Positions 51,335 through 60,223 are shown, counted from the stretch's first letter. The stretch: DNA of 64,000 bases from an uncultured Oscillospiraceae bacterium (GCA_910583885.1 CAJUAC010000007.1:12690-76689); one strand, 5' to 3'. Numbers and translations: made by a program. The notes: generated by a model from the sequence alone, not told the origin.

Positions 51335-51357
51335 TACTTTGACAGAATGGAGTGTTC

Positions 51358-51675
51358 ATGTTCAAAAAGAAACTGAAGAAAATACCCACTGATCTGGTAT
51401 CTTACATCCAAATCGAAACCGAGGCCATCAAGGATGCCAACGACAAAATGATGATCTCCGCCTACTGCCTGGGCAAGCTGGAGCTGGTCAACTGGTATCT
51501 CGAACTTCTGGCGGTTGGCTCCGAAAAGTACATTGTCCCACAGAGCAAGGCACACTTAGAGACAGTTAGAGATCAACTCTTGGCCTGCCATAAGGCGATT
51601 ATGGCGACAAAAATAATGAAACCTGGAGATCGTCCACTACTGGACATCAAATACCCCAAGGGATACGAAGGATAG
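51358..51675 (+). CDS. Small soluble protein of unknown function
   Basis: A 105-residue protein starting MFKKKLKKIPTDLVSYIQIE, mostly helical with a KYPKGYEG end. The ATG at 51358 has GGAG five bases upstream; a GTG six bases earlier is possible. It precedes a lipoprotein gene by nine bases. Confidence 0.65.
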   Translation: MFKKKLKKIPTDLVSYIQIETEAIKDANDKMMISAYCLGKLELVNWYLELLAVGSEKYIVPQSKAHLETVRDQLLACHKAIMATKIMKPGDRPLLDIKYPKGYEG

Positions 51676-51684
51676 GTGATTTTG

Positions 51685-53136
51685 GTGAAGAAAATAATTG
51701 CGTTGCTGGCAGCGATTATGTTACTGCTGTCAGCCTGTTCCAGTGCCACATTGGATGGTGCAGGGAAGGAACTGGAGGATACCATAGCGAACGCCACGGA
51801 TGCTGACAATAAATATGTCCAGATGGTCAAAGGAGGATACAGACCCGACGATCCCGATACAACCTATGAGGACGCATTTACCGCCTTCTTTGGTACGCCA
51901 CGCTGGAAGTATTTTGAGAGCGAAGATGGGCAGGATGTTGTGGAGTTTACAGGTGACTGCACCTACCAGGACGTTCCGGTAAAGGCTCGGATTCAATTCC
52001 TGGTTGATGAAGAAAACGGAACCTTTGAAGCGTCTTATCTTGCATTTAATGAAGTTCCACAGGATGCTCTTACACTGGCTGCGCTGCTCGCAAAAGCGTT
52101 TGAAGGTGCTGAGGCAGTTGGCACGGGAGAGGGACAGGGACGGCCCTCCAATACTACAGAACAGATTCTGATTCGTCAGATTCCCACTCAAGATGTACTT
52201 AAAATGACAGCGGATGAAGTTATTGCTGCTTTTGGTGAGCCGGAAATATATGCCGAAAATGATAGCATTGAATATGGTGCTGATTCACCGGAGTGGATGT
52301 ATTTCGATGTTTCCAATGGAAACACTGTAGCTAGTTTCAGTGCCAACGTAGAGGAATTTACACTTAATGGCCAGAGTTTGAAGCAGAATTTTGATGCACT
52401 TGTAAGTCTGATGGGAGATAACTATGATAGCCTCGGTGCAGGTGGGTATCAATGGATTCGGGAGGGTATTTGCTATACCTTCTATATCCCGGATGATACT
52501 GAGCCTTACAGCATCAATGTTTATCGAATTGATAATGATAATCCGATTGATAACGATGCCTATCTGGGCAGCGAAGGCAATTATGGGACTTACGGCAATC
52601 TGGATTCTGCGCTGGTCGGTAGATGGCGGTCTTTTGACGGTGGTACTCTCCAATTTGACGATAATGGGATGATAAGTTCTTGCGACTTCAACTGTTGGAG
52701 TTTAGTAGGAGAAAACCCTAATCGTGTCTATTGGGAAACCTCAAACGGTAGAGTTAGCTGTTCCGCATATTTTGATAACAGTGATACATATACAATTACA
52801 AGTCCATCTAGCGAGCCAGAAACAGAGTACATTTCCTTTTCGAGAAATAGGAGGCATATGTACCAACGCACTACGGGTGAAAATGGCGATGGAATTATTG
52901 GGACGTGGACTAGTGTAGAGAATAGTATTTGGTCATTTCAGTTTAATGAGGATGGTACTGGGATGTATAATGGGAGATACCCGATTACTTGGAGTACCTA
53001 TACAGCGGATGATGGTGCCGATGCAGTGAGGTATAGCTTGATAGATAGCACCTACTTTGACTATACAGTGGAAGGTGATTCGCTCGTAGTCTTTCTTTCT
53101 GACAGTAGCCGTGTATATACCAAAGTTGGAAACTAA
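51685..53136 (+). CDS. Lipoprotein with two lipocalin-like repeats
   Basis: A 483-residue lipoprotein: GTG start at 51685 (AGGTGA five bases before), signal MKKIIALLAAIMLLLSAC with lipobox LLSAC. The middle has two similar blocks with FFGTPRWKYFESEDGQDVVE and FGEPEIYAENDSIEYGADSP, and the C-terminus has two GxW-type beta units (VGRWRSFDGGTLQFDDNGMI and IGTWTSVENSIWSFQFNEDG) of lipocalin-like folds. Surface function unknown. Confidence 0.8.
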   Translation: MKKIIALLAAIMLLLSACSSATLDGAGKELEDTIANATDADNKYVQMVKGGYRPDDPDTTYEDAFTAFFGTPRWKYFESEDGQDVVEFTGDCTYQDVPVKARIQFLVDEENGTFEASYLAFNEVPQDALTLAALLAKAFEGAEAVGTGEGQGRPSNTTEQILIRQIPTQDVLKMTADEVIAAFGEPEIYAENDSIEYGADSPEWMYFDVSNGNTVASFSANVEEFTLNGQSLKQNFDALVSLMGDNYDSLGAGGYQWIREGICYTFYIPDDTEPYSINVYRIDNDNPIDNDAYLGSEGNYGTYGNLDSALVGRWRSFDGGTLQFDDNGMISSCDFNCWSLVGENPNRVYWETSNGRVSCSAYFDNSDTYTITSPSSEPETEYISFSRNRRHMYQRTTGENGDGIIGTWTSVENSIWSFQFNEDGTGMYNGRYPITWSTYTADDGADAVRYSLIDSTYFDYTVEGDSLVVFLSDSSRVYTKVGN

Positions 53137-53147
53137 TTAATGATTTG

Positions 53148-53181
53148 CAACAGGAGGGCGGCCACGGTCGCCCTCCTGTTG
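53148..53181 (+). terminator. Strong hairpin after the lipoprotein
   Basis: A 13-bp perfect stem CAACAGGAGGGCG / CGCCCTCCTGTTG, loop GCCACGGT. A similar hairpin with loop GCTTCGGT is at 54412-54441. Confidence 0.7.
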
Positions 53182-53261
53182 TATCTATCAGCGGAGGGAT
53201 AGCGGCACTACTCTTAATCTACATCCTTATGATTCCGAACACAAGAAGGAGACATCACGAT

Positions 53262-53459
53262 ATGAGTATGAAGGATTTGCTTTACAAAGTGAAACCGCCA
53301 TGCGATAAATGCCCTTATAAGCTGGGGCTGGTACATACGGTAGCCAATCCCTGCCCTCAGTGTAAGGCGAATGGCTACAACGCCTATGAGCGGTTCATAA
53401 AGGAGTTGTCGGGCAAATATGCGAAAGGTATGCGATTGGGATGGATGTTGAAGAACTGA
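53262..53459 (+). CDS. Small zinc-ribbon-like protein
   Basis: A 65-residue basic protein starting MSMKDLLYKVKPPCDKCPYK with two CxxC pairs (CDKC and CPQC) 16 residues apart, a zinc-ribbon pattern. AAGGAG lies ten bases before the ATG. The longer open frame upstream crosses the hairpin and is rejected. Confidence 0.65.
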   Translation: MSMKDLLYKVKPPCDKCPYKLGLVHTVANPCPQCKANGYNAYERFIKELSGKYAKGMRLGWMLKN

Positions 53460-54397
53460 AAGCTATGATCCCCTCTGAAACCGTGCGGAAGTATGTCATA
53501 AAATCAGAGTGGACATTCACAGACAGAGAGAAGGCTGCACTTTTGTATCATGGAGACCTGTCACTGAAAGAGCAGTATTCTCGGCTGGGAACCTTGCGGG
53601 ACACGACTGCTGATAAAAGATTGCAAAAGTAACTTACAGAATATCTGGAACGAGAAAAACAGGCTATCCGAGCGTTCAAAGAAAACGCTGCTAATCGTTG
53701 CGTCTATGTTCTGAAGGTGCAGGAAAATGGCGGCTTCCATGAAGGTGAATATCTTGCTTGTGGATATTTCTTCGATTGGAATGTGGCTTTTAAGTACGGA
53801 AAGGAGGAAAACGTCCCGTTTCAAATCGAATAATACTTGGTCAATGCTGTGTCGGAATTTGAGGATGGTACTTGCAGCCACTCTTCGATAGCCAACCTCC
53901 ATTTTAACGAGAACAGTGAGGCAAGTTCTTTTTCGAGCCGTGAAATTCCAGATGATAACGAACAGACAGATTGGTATGAATGTTTTGAAAATACATTCTA
54001 TGAGGCGCCGAATCCGTTTGACAGAGGAGATATTGTCCGGTTTGTTGGTACAGAGAAATACGGTATTGTAGAAGTATCTCAAAAACATTGGAAAGAAAAT
54101 TTGGAACGATATAAACAGCGGAGAAAGTTTCTGCCAGACTATTCCGATGTTCAAGTCAGGGTAATATTTCTGACTGAGGACGGAACATTTATCCACAGCC
54201 ATATCAATCCCGTTAATCTGGAGCTGCACCAGCCAGAACATGAACCGCAAGACCCGGTTGCCAGCGCAAGGGATCAACTTCTCCATGCCGCCAGTTTGCT
54301 ATATTGGAAAGAAGATTCCAGCAACGTCATTGGTTCTTTGGAGGATTTGTACATCTGCACCATGAAATATCGGAACGCAAAAGGAGCAGAAAACTGA
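53441..54397 (+). pseudogene. Mobile-element protein with two in-frame TAA codons
   Basis: One 318-codon frame runs from MDVEELKAMIPSETVRKYVI to IGSLEDLYICTMKYRNAKGA and is interrupted only by TAA at 53630-53632 and 53831-53833. Between and after the stops the codons remain coding-like (LTEYLEREKQAIRAFKENAA; RGDIVRFVGTEKYGIVEVSQ). The first TAA replaces a position where Gln (CAA) would fit. The gene would make a soluble protein with an SH3/KOW-like stretch near GDIVRFVG. No family named. Start overlaps the end of the zinc-ribbon gene. Confidence 0.7.
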
Positions 54398-54411
54398 CAG
54401 GGAGAAACAAA

Positions 54412-54441
54412 GCAGGAGGACGGCTTCGGTCGCCCTCTTGC
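54412..54441 (+). terminator. Hairpin after the interrupted gene
   Basis: Stem GCAGGAGGACG / CGCCCTCTTGC with two G-U pairs, loop GCTTCGGT, related to the hairpin at 53148-53181. Confidence 0.6.
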
Positions 54442-54514
54442 CCTTATCGTATGCGCTCCTGCTATGGCGATATATTCTACCTCTGTAATCAAACCGGATT
54501 GGGGGTGATTCATA

Positions 54515-54619
54515 TTGCCGTACCGCAGAACCCTTGAAGTGGTGCTGATCGTACTGACCGCTTTGCTTGCAATGGCAAAGGCTCTGAGCGAGATGGACAA
54601 CTCACAGGATGCAGCTTAG
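54515..54619 (+). CDS. 34-residue single-helix membrane peptide
   Basis: TTG start behind GGGGGTGA, encoding MPYRRTLEVVLIVLTALLAM then AKALSEMDNSQDAA: a single predicted membrane helix with basic start and acidic end. Too short for most gene finders; it precedes the DUF932 gene by 112 bases. Confidence 0.45.
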   Translation: MPYRRTLEVVLIVLTALLAMAKALSEMDNSQDAA

Positions 54620-54731
54620 AGAATCGGATAAGCGGCGTGAGCAGAGGGCTTCCCTATACGGGAAGTCCTCTGTTCCTATGTTCGGCACAGGAAAAACCAC
54701 AAATCCAAATCTAATTTAGGAGGTAAAAGTT

Positions 54732-55667
54732 ATGCCCGCAAATGTTGAAACCATGTTCTATGTCCGTGAAAAGCCTTGGCATGGGTTGGGAACCCGTGTC
54801 GAAACCGCACCTTCGTCCATTGACGCACTGGTGCTTGCTGGCCTTGACTGGATGGTGGAGCAGAAGAACGTCTACGCCGAGGACGGCTCCCTGATTTCTG
54901 GCTACAAGGTGAACACCCGCAGCACCGACAACGCCGCCCTGGGTATCGTGTCCGACCGCTACAAGGTGGTGCAGAATGAAGACGCTTTCCAGTTCACCGA
55001 TGATCTGCTGGGCGAGGGCGTGACCTATGAGACTGCCGGGGCCTTGCAGGGTGGCCGCAAGGTCTGGATGCTGGCCCGGATGCCCCACCGCTACATCATC
55101 GCCGGGGACGAGATCGCCCCCTATCTGGTGGTGATGAACTCCCACGATGGCAGCAGCGGTATCAAGGTTGCCATGACCCCCATTCGAGTTGTCTGCCAGA
55201 ATACCTTGAATCTGGCTCTCAACAGCGCAAAGCGTATCTGGACCACCAAGCACACCGAGAACGTCATGCTCCGTGTCCACGAGGCCGAGGAGACGTTGGG
55301 CCTTGCCGAAAAGTACATGGGCGAGCTGGGCCGTGGCATTGATACCCTGTCCAAGATCAGGCTGACCGACAAGAAGGTGATGGAGTTCATGGCCGAGTTC
55401 TTCCCTGTCACCGCCGATCTGCCCGATGTCCAGCGTAAGAACAATCTCCGTCTGCTGGACGATATGAAGCTGAGGTATTGGGACGCTCCCGATCTCTCCA
55501 ATGTGGGCAAGAACGGCTACCGTTTCGTCAACGCCGTCAGCGACTTCGCCACACATGCCAACCCCATCCGCAGGACAAAAAACTACGATGAAAACCTGTT
55601 CCTGCGCACCGTGGAGGGCAACCCCATGATCGACAAAGCCTATAAGATGGTTCTGGCGGCGGCATGA
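54732..55667 (+). CDS. DUF932 phage/plasmid-like protein
   Basis: A 311-residue protein of the DUF932/TIGR03299 family common on conjugative elements and phages: MFYVREKPWHGLGTRVE, LGIVSDRYKVVQNEDAFQF, RVVCQNTLNLAL and YRFVNAVSDFATHANPIR are typical. Function unknown, perhaps linked to recombination or replication of the element. AGGAGGT precedes the ATG. GC content rises again from here on. Confidence 0.88.
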   Translation: MPANVETMFYVREKPWHGLGTRVETAPSSIDALVLAGLDWMVEQKNVYAEDGSLISGYKVNTRSTDNAALGIVSDRYKVVQNEDAFQFTDDLLGEGVTYETAGALQGGRKVWMLARMPHRYIIAGDEIAPYLVVMNSHDGSSGIKVAMTPIRVVCQNTLNLALNSAKRIWTTKHTENVMLRVHEAEETLGLAEKYMGELGRGIDTLSKIRLTDKKVMEFMAEFFPVTADLPDVQRKNNLRLLDDMKLRYWDAPDLSNVGKNGYRFVNAVSDFATHANPIRRTKNYDENLFLRTVEGNPMIDKAYKMVLAAA

Positions 55668-55746
55668 CAGGAAAAGCAAAATAGGGGACGTGCGGCCTGT
55701 GGCTGTGCGTCCCCTATTTCTTATTATAGGAAAGAGAGGTTTTCAT

Positions 55747-56691
55747 ATGCCGGCAAAAATCTTAGTATCTACTGAAAATATGCCTTATGCCGACTGGCTG
55801 GAGTACCGCAAGCTGGGTATCGGCGGCTCCGATGCTTCCGTGGTCTGCGGTATCAACCGCTACAAGTCCCCGGTGGAGCTGTGGCTGGATAAGACCAACC
55901 AGATCCCCGCACAGGAGGCTGGGGAGGCTGCTTACTGGGGTACTCAGTTGGAACCCTTCGTTCGGGCCGAGTTCACCAAGCGCACGGGCATTGAGGTCAT
56001 CCACAAGACCGAACTGCTCCAGAGCGAGGAATACTCCTTCATGCTGGCAAACCTGGATGGCGAGTGTGAAGTCCCGGACTACGGAGCCTGTGTATTTGAG
56101 GCCAAGACCGCTTCCGCTTACAAGGCTGGCGAGTGGGAGGATACCATCCCGGACGAGTATATGTGCCAGATTCAGCACTACATGGCCGTGACCGGATGTG
56201 CCGGGGCCTATATCGCTGTGCTGATTGGCGGCAACACCTTCCGCTGGAAGTTCGTGGAGCGTGACGAGGAATTGATTTCTATGCTCATTGAGTTGGAATC
56301 GGCCTTCTGGAACCATGTGCAGGATTGCACACCCCCGCCGCTGGATGGCTCCGATGCGTCCGCTAAATTCCTGTCCCAGCGGTTCCCCAGCAGTACACCT
56401 CAGTCCCACATCACCTTGCCGGACACCGCCGCCGCTCTGCTCTCCGAGTACGATGAAGCTTGTGCTCAGTTGGAGATTGTCACTGAGAAAAAGCAGAAGG
56501 CAGAAAATCTGCTGAAGGAGATGATGGGCGATAACGAGGTGGGAACTGCCGGGGGCCGTGTCGTAACCTGGAAGAGCGTGTCCCAGGAGCGGTTGGACAG
56601 CAAGACCTTGAAGGCCGAGCATCCGGTTCTCTACAAGAAGTACGCCAACAAGTCATCCTACCGCCGCTTTACCATCAAGGCGGCTAGTTAA
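55747..56691 (+). CDS. YqaJ family viral recombinase/exonuclease
   Basis: A 314-residue lambda-exonuclease-fold nuclease: RKLGIGGSDASVVCGINRYK, YWGTQLEPFVRAEFTKRTGI with the Glu, MLANLDGECEVPDYGACVFE and FEAKTASAYKAG with the catalytic E-x-K. YqaJ proteins act with an annealing partner in element recombination; the next gene could be that partner. Start 55747 behind AAAGAGAGG. Confidence 0.85.
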   Translation: MPAKILVSTENMPYADWLEYRKLGIGGSDASVVCGINRYKSPVELWLDKTNQIPAQEAGEAAYWGTQLEPFVRAEFTKRTGIEVIHKTELLQSEEYSFMLANLDGECEVPDYGACVFEAKTASAYKAGEWEDTIPDEYMCQIQHYMAVTGCAGAYIAVLIGGNTFRWKFVERDEELISMLIELESAFWNHVQDCTPPPLDGSDASAKFLSQRFPSSTPQSHITLPDTAAALLSEYDEACAQLEIVTEKKQKAENLLKEMMGDNEVGTAGGRVVTWKSVSQERLDSKTLKAEHPVLYKKYANKSSYRRFTIKAAS

Positions 56692-56707
56692 ATTTGGGAG
56701 GTTCATC

Positions 56708-57499
56708 ATGGACAACACGAGTTTGAAAAACCGCATGAGCGGTAAGATGCAGGAATTGCAGCGGCCCGCCGGGGAGCAGACCAACATCACCGTTACCCCT
56801 GCCGCTGATACCGCTCTAGCTCCGGTGGAATCCAGCTATATCGCCCTGACCAGCAATGCCCTTGACATCATCCGAGCCAACCTGAAGCACCAGCCCCTGT
56901 CCCTTGACCTGTTCGACATTGTAAAGTCCCCGTCCGGTGGTTCTACGGTGTTTGAGGTTCCGGGACTGGCGGGGAACGAGGCCGCTATGGAGCTGACGGG
57001 CATTGTTCTGGACTACACCACGCCCAGGGCCTATTGGGACACGCCCGATCCGGTGGAGGGTACGCCCCCTGTCTGCATGAGCCAGGACAGCATTATTTCC
57101 CATGACGGCCAGCCCTGCGCCCGGTGTCCCTACAATGATTTCGGTTCCAAAGATGGGGAGAGCAACGCCAAAGCGTGTAAGGAGTCGGTGCTGCTGTTCC
57201 TGCTGCGGCCCAACAACATTGTCCCTTTGCTGGTGCGTGTCCCCGTGACCAGCAAGCCCCGGTTCCTGAAATACTCCACCCGGCTCCTGAGCAGCCTGAC
57301 GCCGCTTTCCAGCGTGGTCACGAAAATTACCTTGGAGAAGGCAATCAGCAAGCAGGGCAAGCCCTACGCCCTGTTCAACTTCCAGGTGGCCGGCACTCTT
57401 AGCCCGGAGGAGGCGGCTCAGGCAAGGGCCTTCGGGGAGCAGTTCATGGAGATCGTGAACGCTGCCAACCTTGTACCGGAGCTGGCCGAGGCTGGCTAA
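56708..57499 (+). CDS. Hypothetical mobile-element protein with CxxC zinc motif
   Basis: A 263-residue protein with disordered start (MDNTSLKNRMSGKMQELQRP), a beta-rich middle and the motif CARCPYNDFGS ending in a further Cys (AKACKE), a likely zinc site. Its place after YqaJ recalls the single-strand-binding or annealing partner in other elements; this is inference. GGGAGG precedes the ATG. Confidence 0.65.
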   Translation: MDNTSLKNRMSGKMQELQRPAGEQTNITVTPAADTALAPVESSYIALTSNALDIIRANLKHQPLSLDLFDIVKSPSGGSTVFEVPGLAGNEAAMELTGIVLDYTTPRAYWDTPDPVEGTPPVCMSQDSIISHDGQPCARCPYNDFGSKDGESNAKACKESVLLFLLRPNNIVPLLVRVPVTSKPRFLKYSTRLLSSLTPLSSVVTKITLEKAISKQGKPYALFNFQVAGTLSPEEAAQARAFGEQFMEIVNAANLVPELAEAG

Positions 57500-57602
57500 A
57501 ATAAGCTGCGCTATGGTGGCCCGGTGTCCTTGCCCTGCGGCGGGGGTGCCGGGTCTAATACTAATTTGGTCGATAAATTGGCAAAAAGCGGAGGAAACTG
57601 CG

Positions 57603-57755
57603 GTGAAAACACTTGAAATCTATTTCCGGGATTTGATGCCGGAAGCACAGAAAGCTGTTCTGGAACTGTTCGGAATTACCTCTCCGAAGGACGCTAACTG
57701 GGACAGCTTTCCTATTTTCGTATTAGAAGCAGCGGAAGCCGATGGTCAGGAGTGA
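57603..57755 (+). CDS. 50-residue ORF of unknown function
   Basis: GTG start behind GGAGGAA, encoding MKTLEIYFRDLMPEAQKAVL, ELFGITSPKDANWDSFPIFV and a short acidic end. A longer frame upstream lacks a site. Short but with excellent translation signals; overlaps no neighbour. Confidence 0.55.
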   Translation: MKTLEIYFRDLMPEAQKAVLELFGITSPKDANWDSFPIFVLEAAEADGQE

Positions 57756-57759
57756 TTAT

Positions 57760-58302
57760 ATGGATTATTCTGAAATAAAACAGATTTTCCGGGAATTGAA
57801 ACGCACTTCTCCCAGAGAAGATCTGACGGCGCACATCATTTTCACGGAGGATAGTTTCAATAAGCCCTACTCCCTGTTGAGCCGTACATACCGTATTTCC
57901 AGCGACAACAAGGCGTTCTGGCCCAACATGGGCGGCTATTCTATCTTCGGTTACTGCCTGGACAAGACCACCGATCAGGGCGTCCGCCTGGATTACTACA
58001 TGGCCGAGGAACGGGACATCACCGGATGGAAGGTGGAGGACTGTTACATCTTGGAGCAGATGCGGGATGCGGCAGCGATCTCTAACCCTTATCGGATGAA
58101 ACAGGACGATGGAACGGTCTGCTATTTCTTTGGTGATACCTGCATTCGTGTCCGTGAATCCCATGAGGGAGAAAAAATCTGCCTGGAGCCTGTGGCCGGA
58201 GATCAGACAGCTTGCGGTGAGTGGGTGGAGTTATCCATCGACCGGGTACATGGCTACTGTACGCTACTGGAACGGCGCTTGAACACAAAGAAGGTTGTGT
58301 GA
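57760..58302 (+). CDS. Hypothetical mobile-element protein
   Basis: A 180-residue protein starting MDYSEIKQIFRELKRTSPRE, with a beta-rich C-terminus (CYFFGDTCIRVRESHEGEKI). AGGAGTGA precedes the ATG. It is soluble, no motif recognised; it follows the short ORF closely, as part of a cargo operon. Confidence 0.65.
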   Translation: MDYSEIKQIFRELKRTSPREDLTAHIIFTEDSFNKPYSLLSRTYRISSDNKAFWPNMGGYSIFGYCLDKTTDQGVRLDYYMAEERDITGWKVEDCYILEQMRDAAAISNPYRMKQDDGTVCYFFGDTCIRVRESHEGEKICLEPVAGDQTACGEWVELSIDRVHGYCTLLERRLNTKKVV

Positions 58303-58306
58303 AATC

Positions 58307-58522
58307 ATGGTGAAAAAGAAAGCCAGAAGCAAGGTCCCGAAGCCTAAGAAGTTCTGCGATCCCGGCGTTTGCGACTGTTGCCAGTATATCGGCGAGGGTG
58401 ATTTCCTGTGTAATAAGCACATGGAGATCGTAGTTTCCGACTGGGAGCCAACCGAATCCTACCTGATGTGTCAGAACCAAGACAAAGCCGTTGAAGGTGG
58501 TGCGGATGGAAAAGAAACTTAA
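58307..58522 (+). CDS. Small cysteine-rich protein
   Basis: A 71-residue protein (MVKKKARSKVPKPKKFCDPG...) with C-x4-C-x-C-C (CDPGVCDCC) and later CNKH and C residues, a probable zinc-binding unit with a basic tail. Start at the ATG 58307; the ribosome binding site is weak. Confidence 0.6.
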   Translation: MVKKKARSKVPKPKKFCDPGVCDCCQYIGEGDFLCNKHMEIVVSDWEPTESYLMCQNQDKAVEGGADGKET

Positions 58523-58713
58523 AATCCAGCGTGTCAGTTCGGGGGTTCTTGGACAGGTCATAAACCACCGTACCCCATGGCCTCTTTCTGACGAAGGAGG
58601 GTCGGAAATGGGTGGTGGTAGACAACACCACCGGGGACGCATGGACAGAAGAATTTTCCCGGAAACGTCAGGCCACTCGTTGGCTGCGGGGGAAGTTTGA
58701 GGTGGGCCTATGA
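58506..58713 (+). pseudogene. Frameshifted small ORF
   Basis: ATG at 58506 encodes MEKKLKIQRVSSGVLGQVI in one frame, while from about 58565 the coding-like sequence runs in another (HGLFLTKEGRKWVVVDNTTG, DAWTEEFSRKRQATRWLRGK). Restoring one A in the run ATAAACC (about 58560-58566) joins them into a 69-residue protein whose stop overlaps the next ATG (ATGA). Product unknown. Confidence 0.65.
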
Positions 58714-59000
58714 AATATGTTGTTGCCCGTCCGATAAACGGCATCACGATCAACACCGAATTGGAATTTCTGCTGGATGATAACGGCAAGGTTCGTATGT
58801 TTGACAGTGAAGATCAGGCTCGGTCGTTCCTGACCGCCGCTGGCGTTGATCTGGAAGAACTGCGCCACATGAGGTTTATGGAAAGCTGCGGCATCTGCTG
58901 TAAATGCGGCAGTCCGTTATTCAAGAGCCTGTTGCCGGAGTATACGTTTCAGTGCTTCACCTGTGACGAGGACTTTTACCAATTTGAACAAGACATATGA
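58710..59000 (+). CDS. Small zinc-ribbon protein of the mobile element
   Basis: A 96-residue protein with a beta-rich N-terminus (MKYVVARPINGITINTELEF) and two cysteine pairs near the end (CKCGSPLF and CFTCDEDF), preceded by CGIC. Starts in the ATGA shared with the upstream frameshifted ORF. Function unknown. Confidence 0.7.
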   Translation: MKYVVARPINGITINTELEFLLDDNGKVRMFDSEDQARSFLTAAGVDLEELRHMRFMESCGICCKCGSPLFKSLLPEYTFQCFTCDEDFYQFEQDI

Positions 59001-59013
59001 AAGGGGCGTTGCT

Positions 59014-59385
59014 ATGCGTGTCTTGGTAGTCGAACCAGAGCACAGACCGGAAGTGAAGGAGATCGAAGATTCTCTGCGTACTATGCAAAACATCGTGGGC
59101 GGCTATATCCAGACCGTCCATCTTGACGATTCCGTTGTGCTGGTCTGCAACGAGGAAGGGAAGTTCATGAACCTGCCTCCGAACCGTGGGCTGCGGGACA
59201 AGAACGGCCAGATGTACGATATTGTCTTCGGCACGTTCTTCCTGTGTGGTGCTCCCGCAGACAGCGAGCACTTTATCAGCCTGACCCCGGAGCAGACGGA
59301 ACGGTATCAGGAACGGTTCCATACCCCGGAAATGTTTTGGGGCATGGATGGCCGTATCGTCTGCCTGCCGTTGGAGGTTGATTGA
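59014..59385 (+). CDS. DUF3846 family protein
   Basis: A 123-residue protein beginning MRVLVVEPEHRPEVKEIEDS and containing LRTMQNIVGGYIQTVHLDDS and VLVCNEEGKFMNLPPNRGLR, the pattern of DUF3846 proteins encoded by conjugative elements. Function unknown. Start behind AAAGGGG. Confidence 0.8.
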   Translation: MRVLVVEPEHRPEVKEIEDSLRTMQNIVGGYIQTVHLDDSVVLVCNEEGKFMNLPPNRGLRDKNGQMYDIVFGTFFLCGAPADSEHFISLTPEQTERYQERFHTPEMFWGMDGRIVCLPLEVD

Positions 59386-59399
59386 GCAATTCTATCTTT

Positions 59400-59439
59400 G
59401 AGGGAATCCCTTGTACTCCAGGGGGTTCCCTCTCATTTT
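59400..59439 (+). terminator. Terminator-like hairpin after DUF3846
   Basis: Stem GAGGGAATCCC / GGGGTTCCCTC (59400-59410 against 59422-59432) followed by TCATTTTA. Confidence 0.6.
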
Positions 59440-59462
59440 ACGATTGATTGGAGTTGATGAAC

Positions 59463-59969
59463 ATGAGGGCCTTGCGTCCTATGACACAGGAGGAACGACA
59501 GTTTGCGGAAGAAAATCACAGTCTGGTGACTGAGTTCATCCGCAAAAAGCGTCTCTCAACAGATGATTTCTACGACATCGTTATTTTCGGCTACCTCTCC
59601 GCTGTGCAGCAGTATTTCCGTAACCCTCCGACTGGCGTGGAGTTCAAGGCTATGGCGTTCCGAGCTATGAAGGACTCCATTCTCCGGGAGGGTGAGTATA
59701 ACGCCCGTGCCAAACGCTGCGGCTCTGTCGTAAGTCTGGATACGGACGGCATCCCCGATCCCAAGCAGGATGTTGAATGGCAGACTGAACGTAAGGCCCT
59801 TTTGGAACAGGCGGCAAAGGTAGCCACACCGAAAGAGGCGAAAATAATTCGACTTCTGGTGGACGGGTTTGCGCTGCATGAGGCCGCACGGTTCTTGAAG
59901 CTGCAGAGAGCAGCCGCCGTGAACTGTATGGAGAACTTCTACGGTCGGGCCAGAGCCGTTATCGGCTGA
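59463..59969 (+). CDS. Sigma-70-like protein of the mobile element
   Basis: A 168-residue protein: LRPMTQEERQFAEENHSLVT, EFIRKKRLSTDDFYDIVIFG and YLSAVQQYFRNPPTGVEFKA resemble sigma region 2, and a C-terminal helix-turn-helix-like part (AKIIRLLVDGFALHEAARFL, KLQRAAAVNCMENF) resembles region 4. It may be an element-borne sigma factor or a sigma-derived regulator. The ATG at 59463 has GGAG nine bases upstream; another ATG six bases earlier is possible. Confidence 0.7.
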   Translation: MRALRPMTQEERQFAEENHSLVTEFIRKKRLSTDDFYDIVIFGYLSAVQQYFRNPPTGVEFKAMAFRAMKDSILREGEYNARAKRCGSVVSLDTDGIPDPKQDVEWQTERKALLEQAAKVATPKEAKIIRLLVDGFALHEAARFLKLQRAAAVNCMENFYGRARAVIG

Positions 59970-59985
59970 AATTGGAGGTCAGTTT

Positions 59986-60216
59986 ATGAAAAAATTGTGG
60001 ATTCGGATAGGGGCCGTTATCAGGATCACCGATGCCGAGGAGCAGGACATCTTTGCGGATGACGAGGAAAAGATGCGGGATGCGCTGCGGCGTGTGATTG
60101 CGGAGGGCCGTTTCTGCCCGGATGGGGAAACTTACGTCCCCAGCGAGTCTGTGCAGGAGTTCAACCGCACCTATGGTACGGCCCACGAGGAAGAAAACTG
60201 GTGCTGTGATTTATGA
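59986..60216 (+). CDS. Hypothetical 76-residue protein
   Basis: MKKLWIRIGAVIRITDAEEQ, acidic middle, ending HEEENWCCDL with two adjacent cysteines. GGAGGT before the ATG. No family recognised; typical small cargo ORF of the element. Confidence 0.65.
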   Translation: MKKLWIRIGAVIRITDAEEQDIFADDEEKMRDALRRVIAEGRFCPDGETYVPSESVQEFNRTYGTAHEEENWCCDL

Positions 60217-60223
60217 AGGCATA

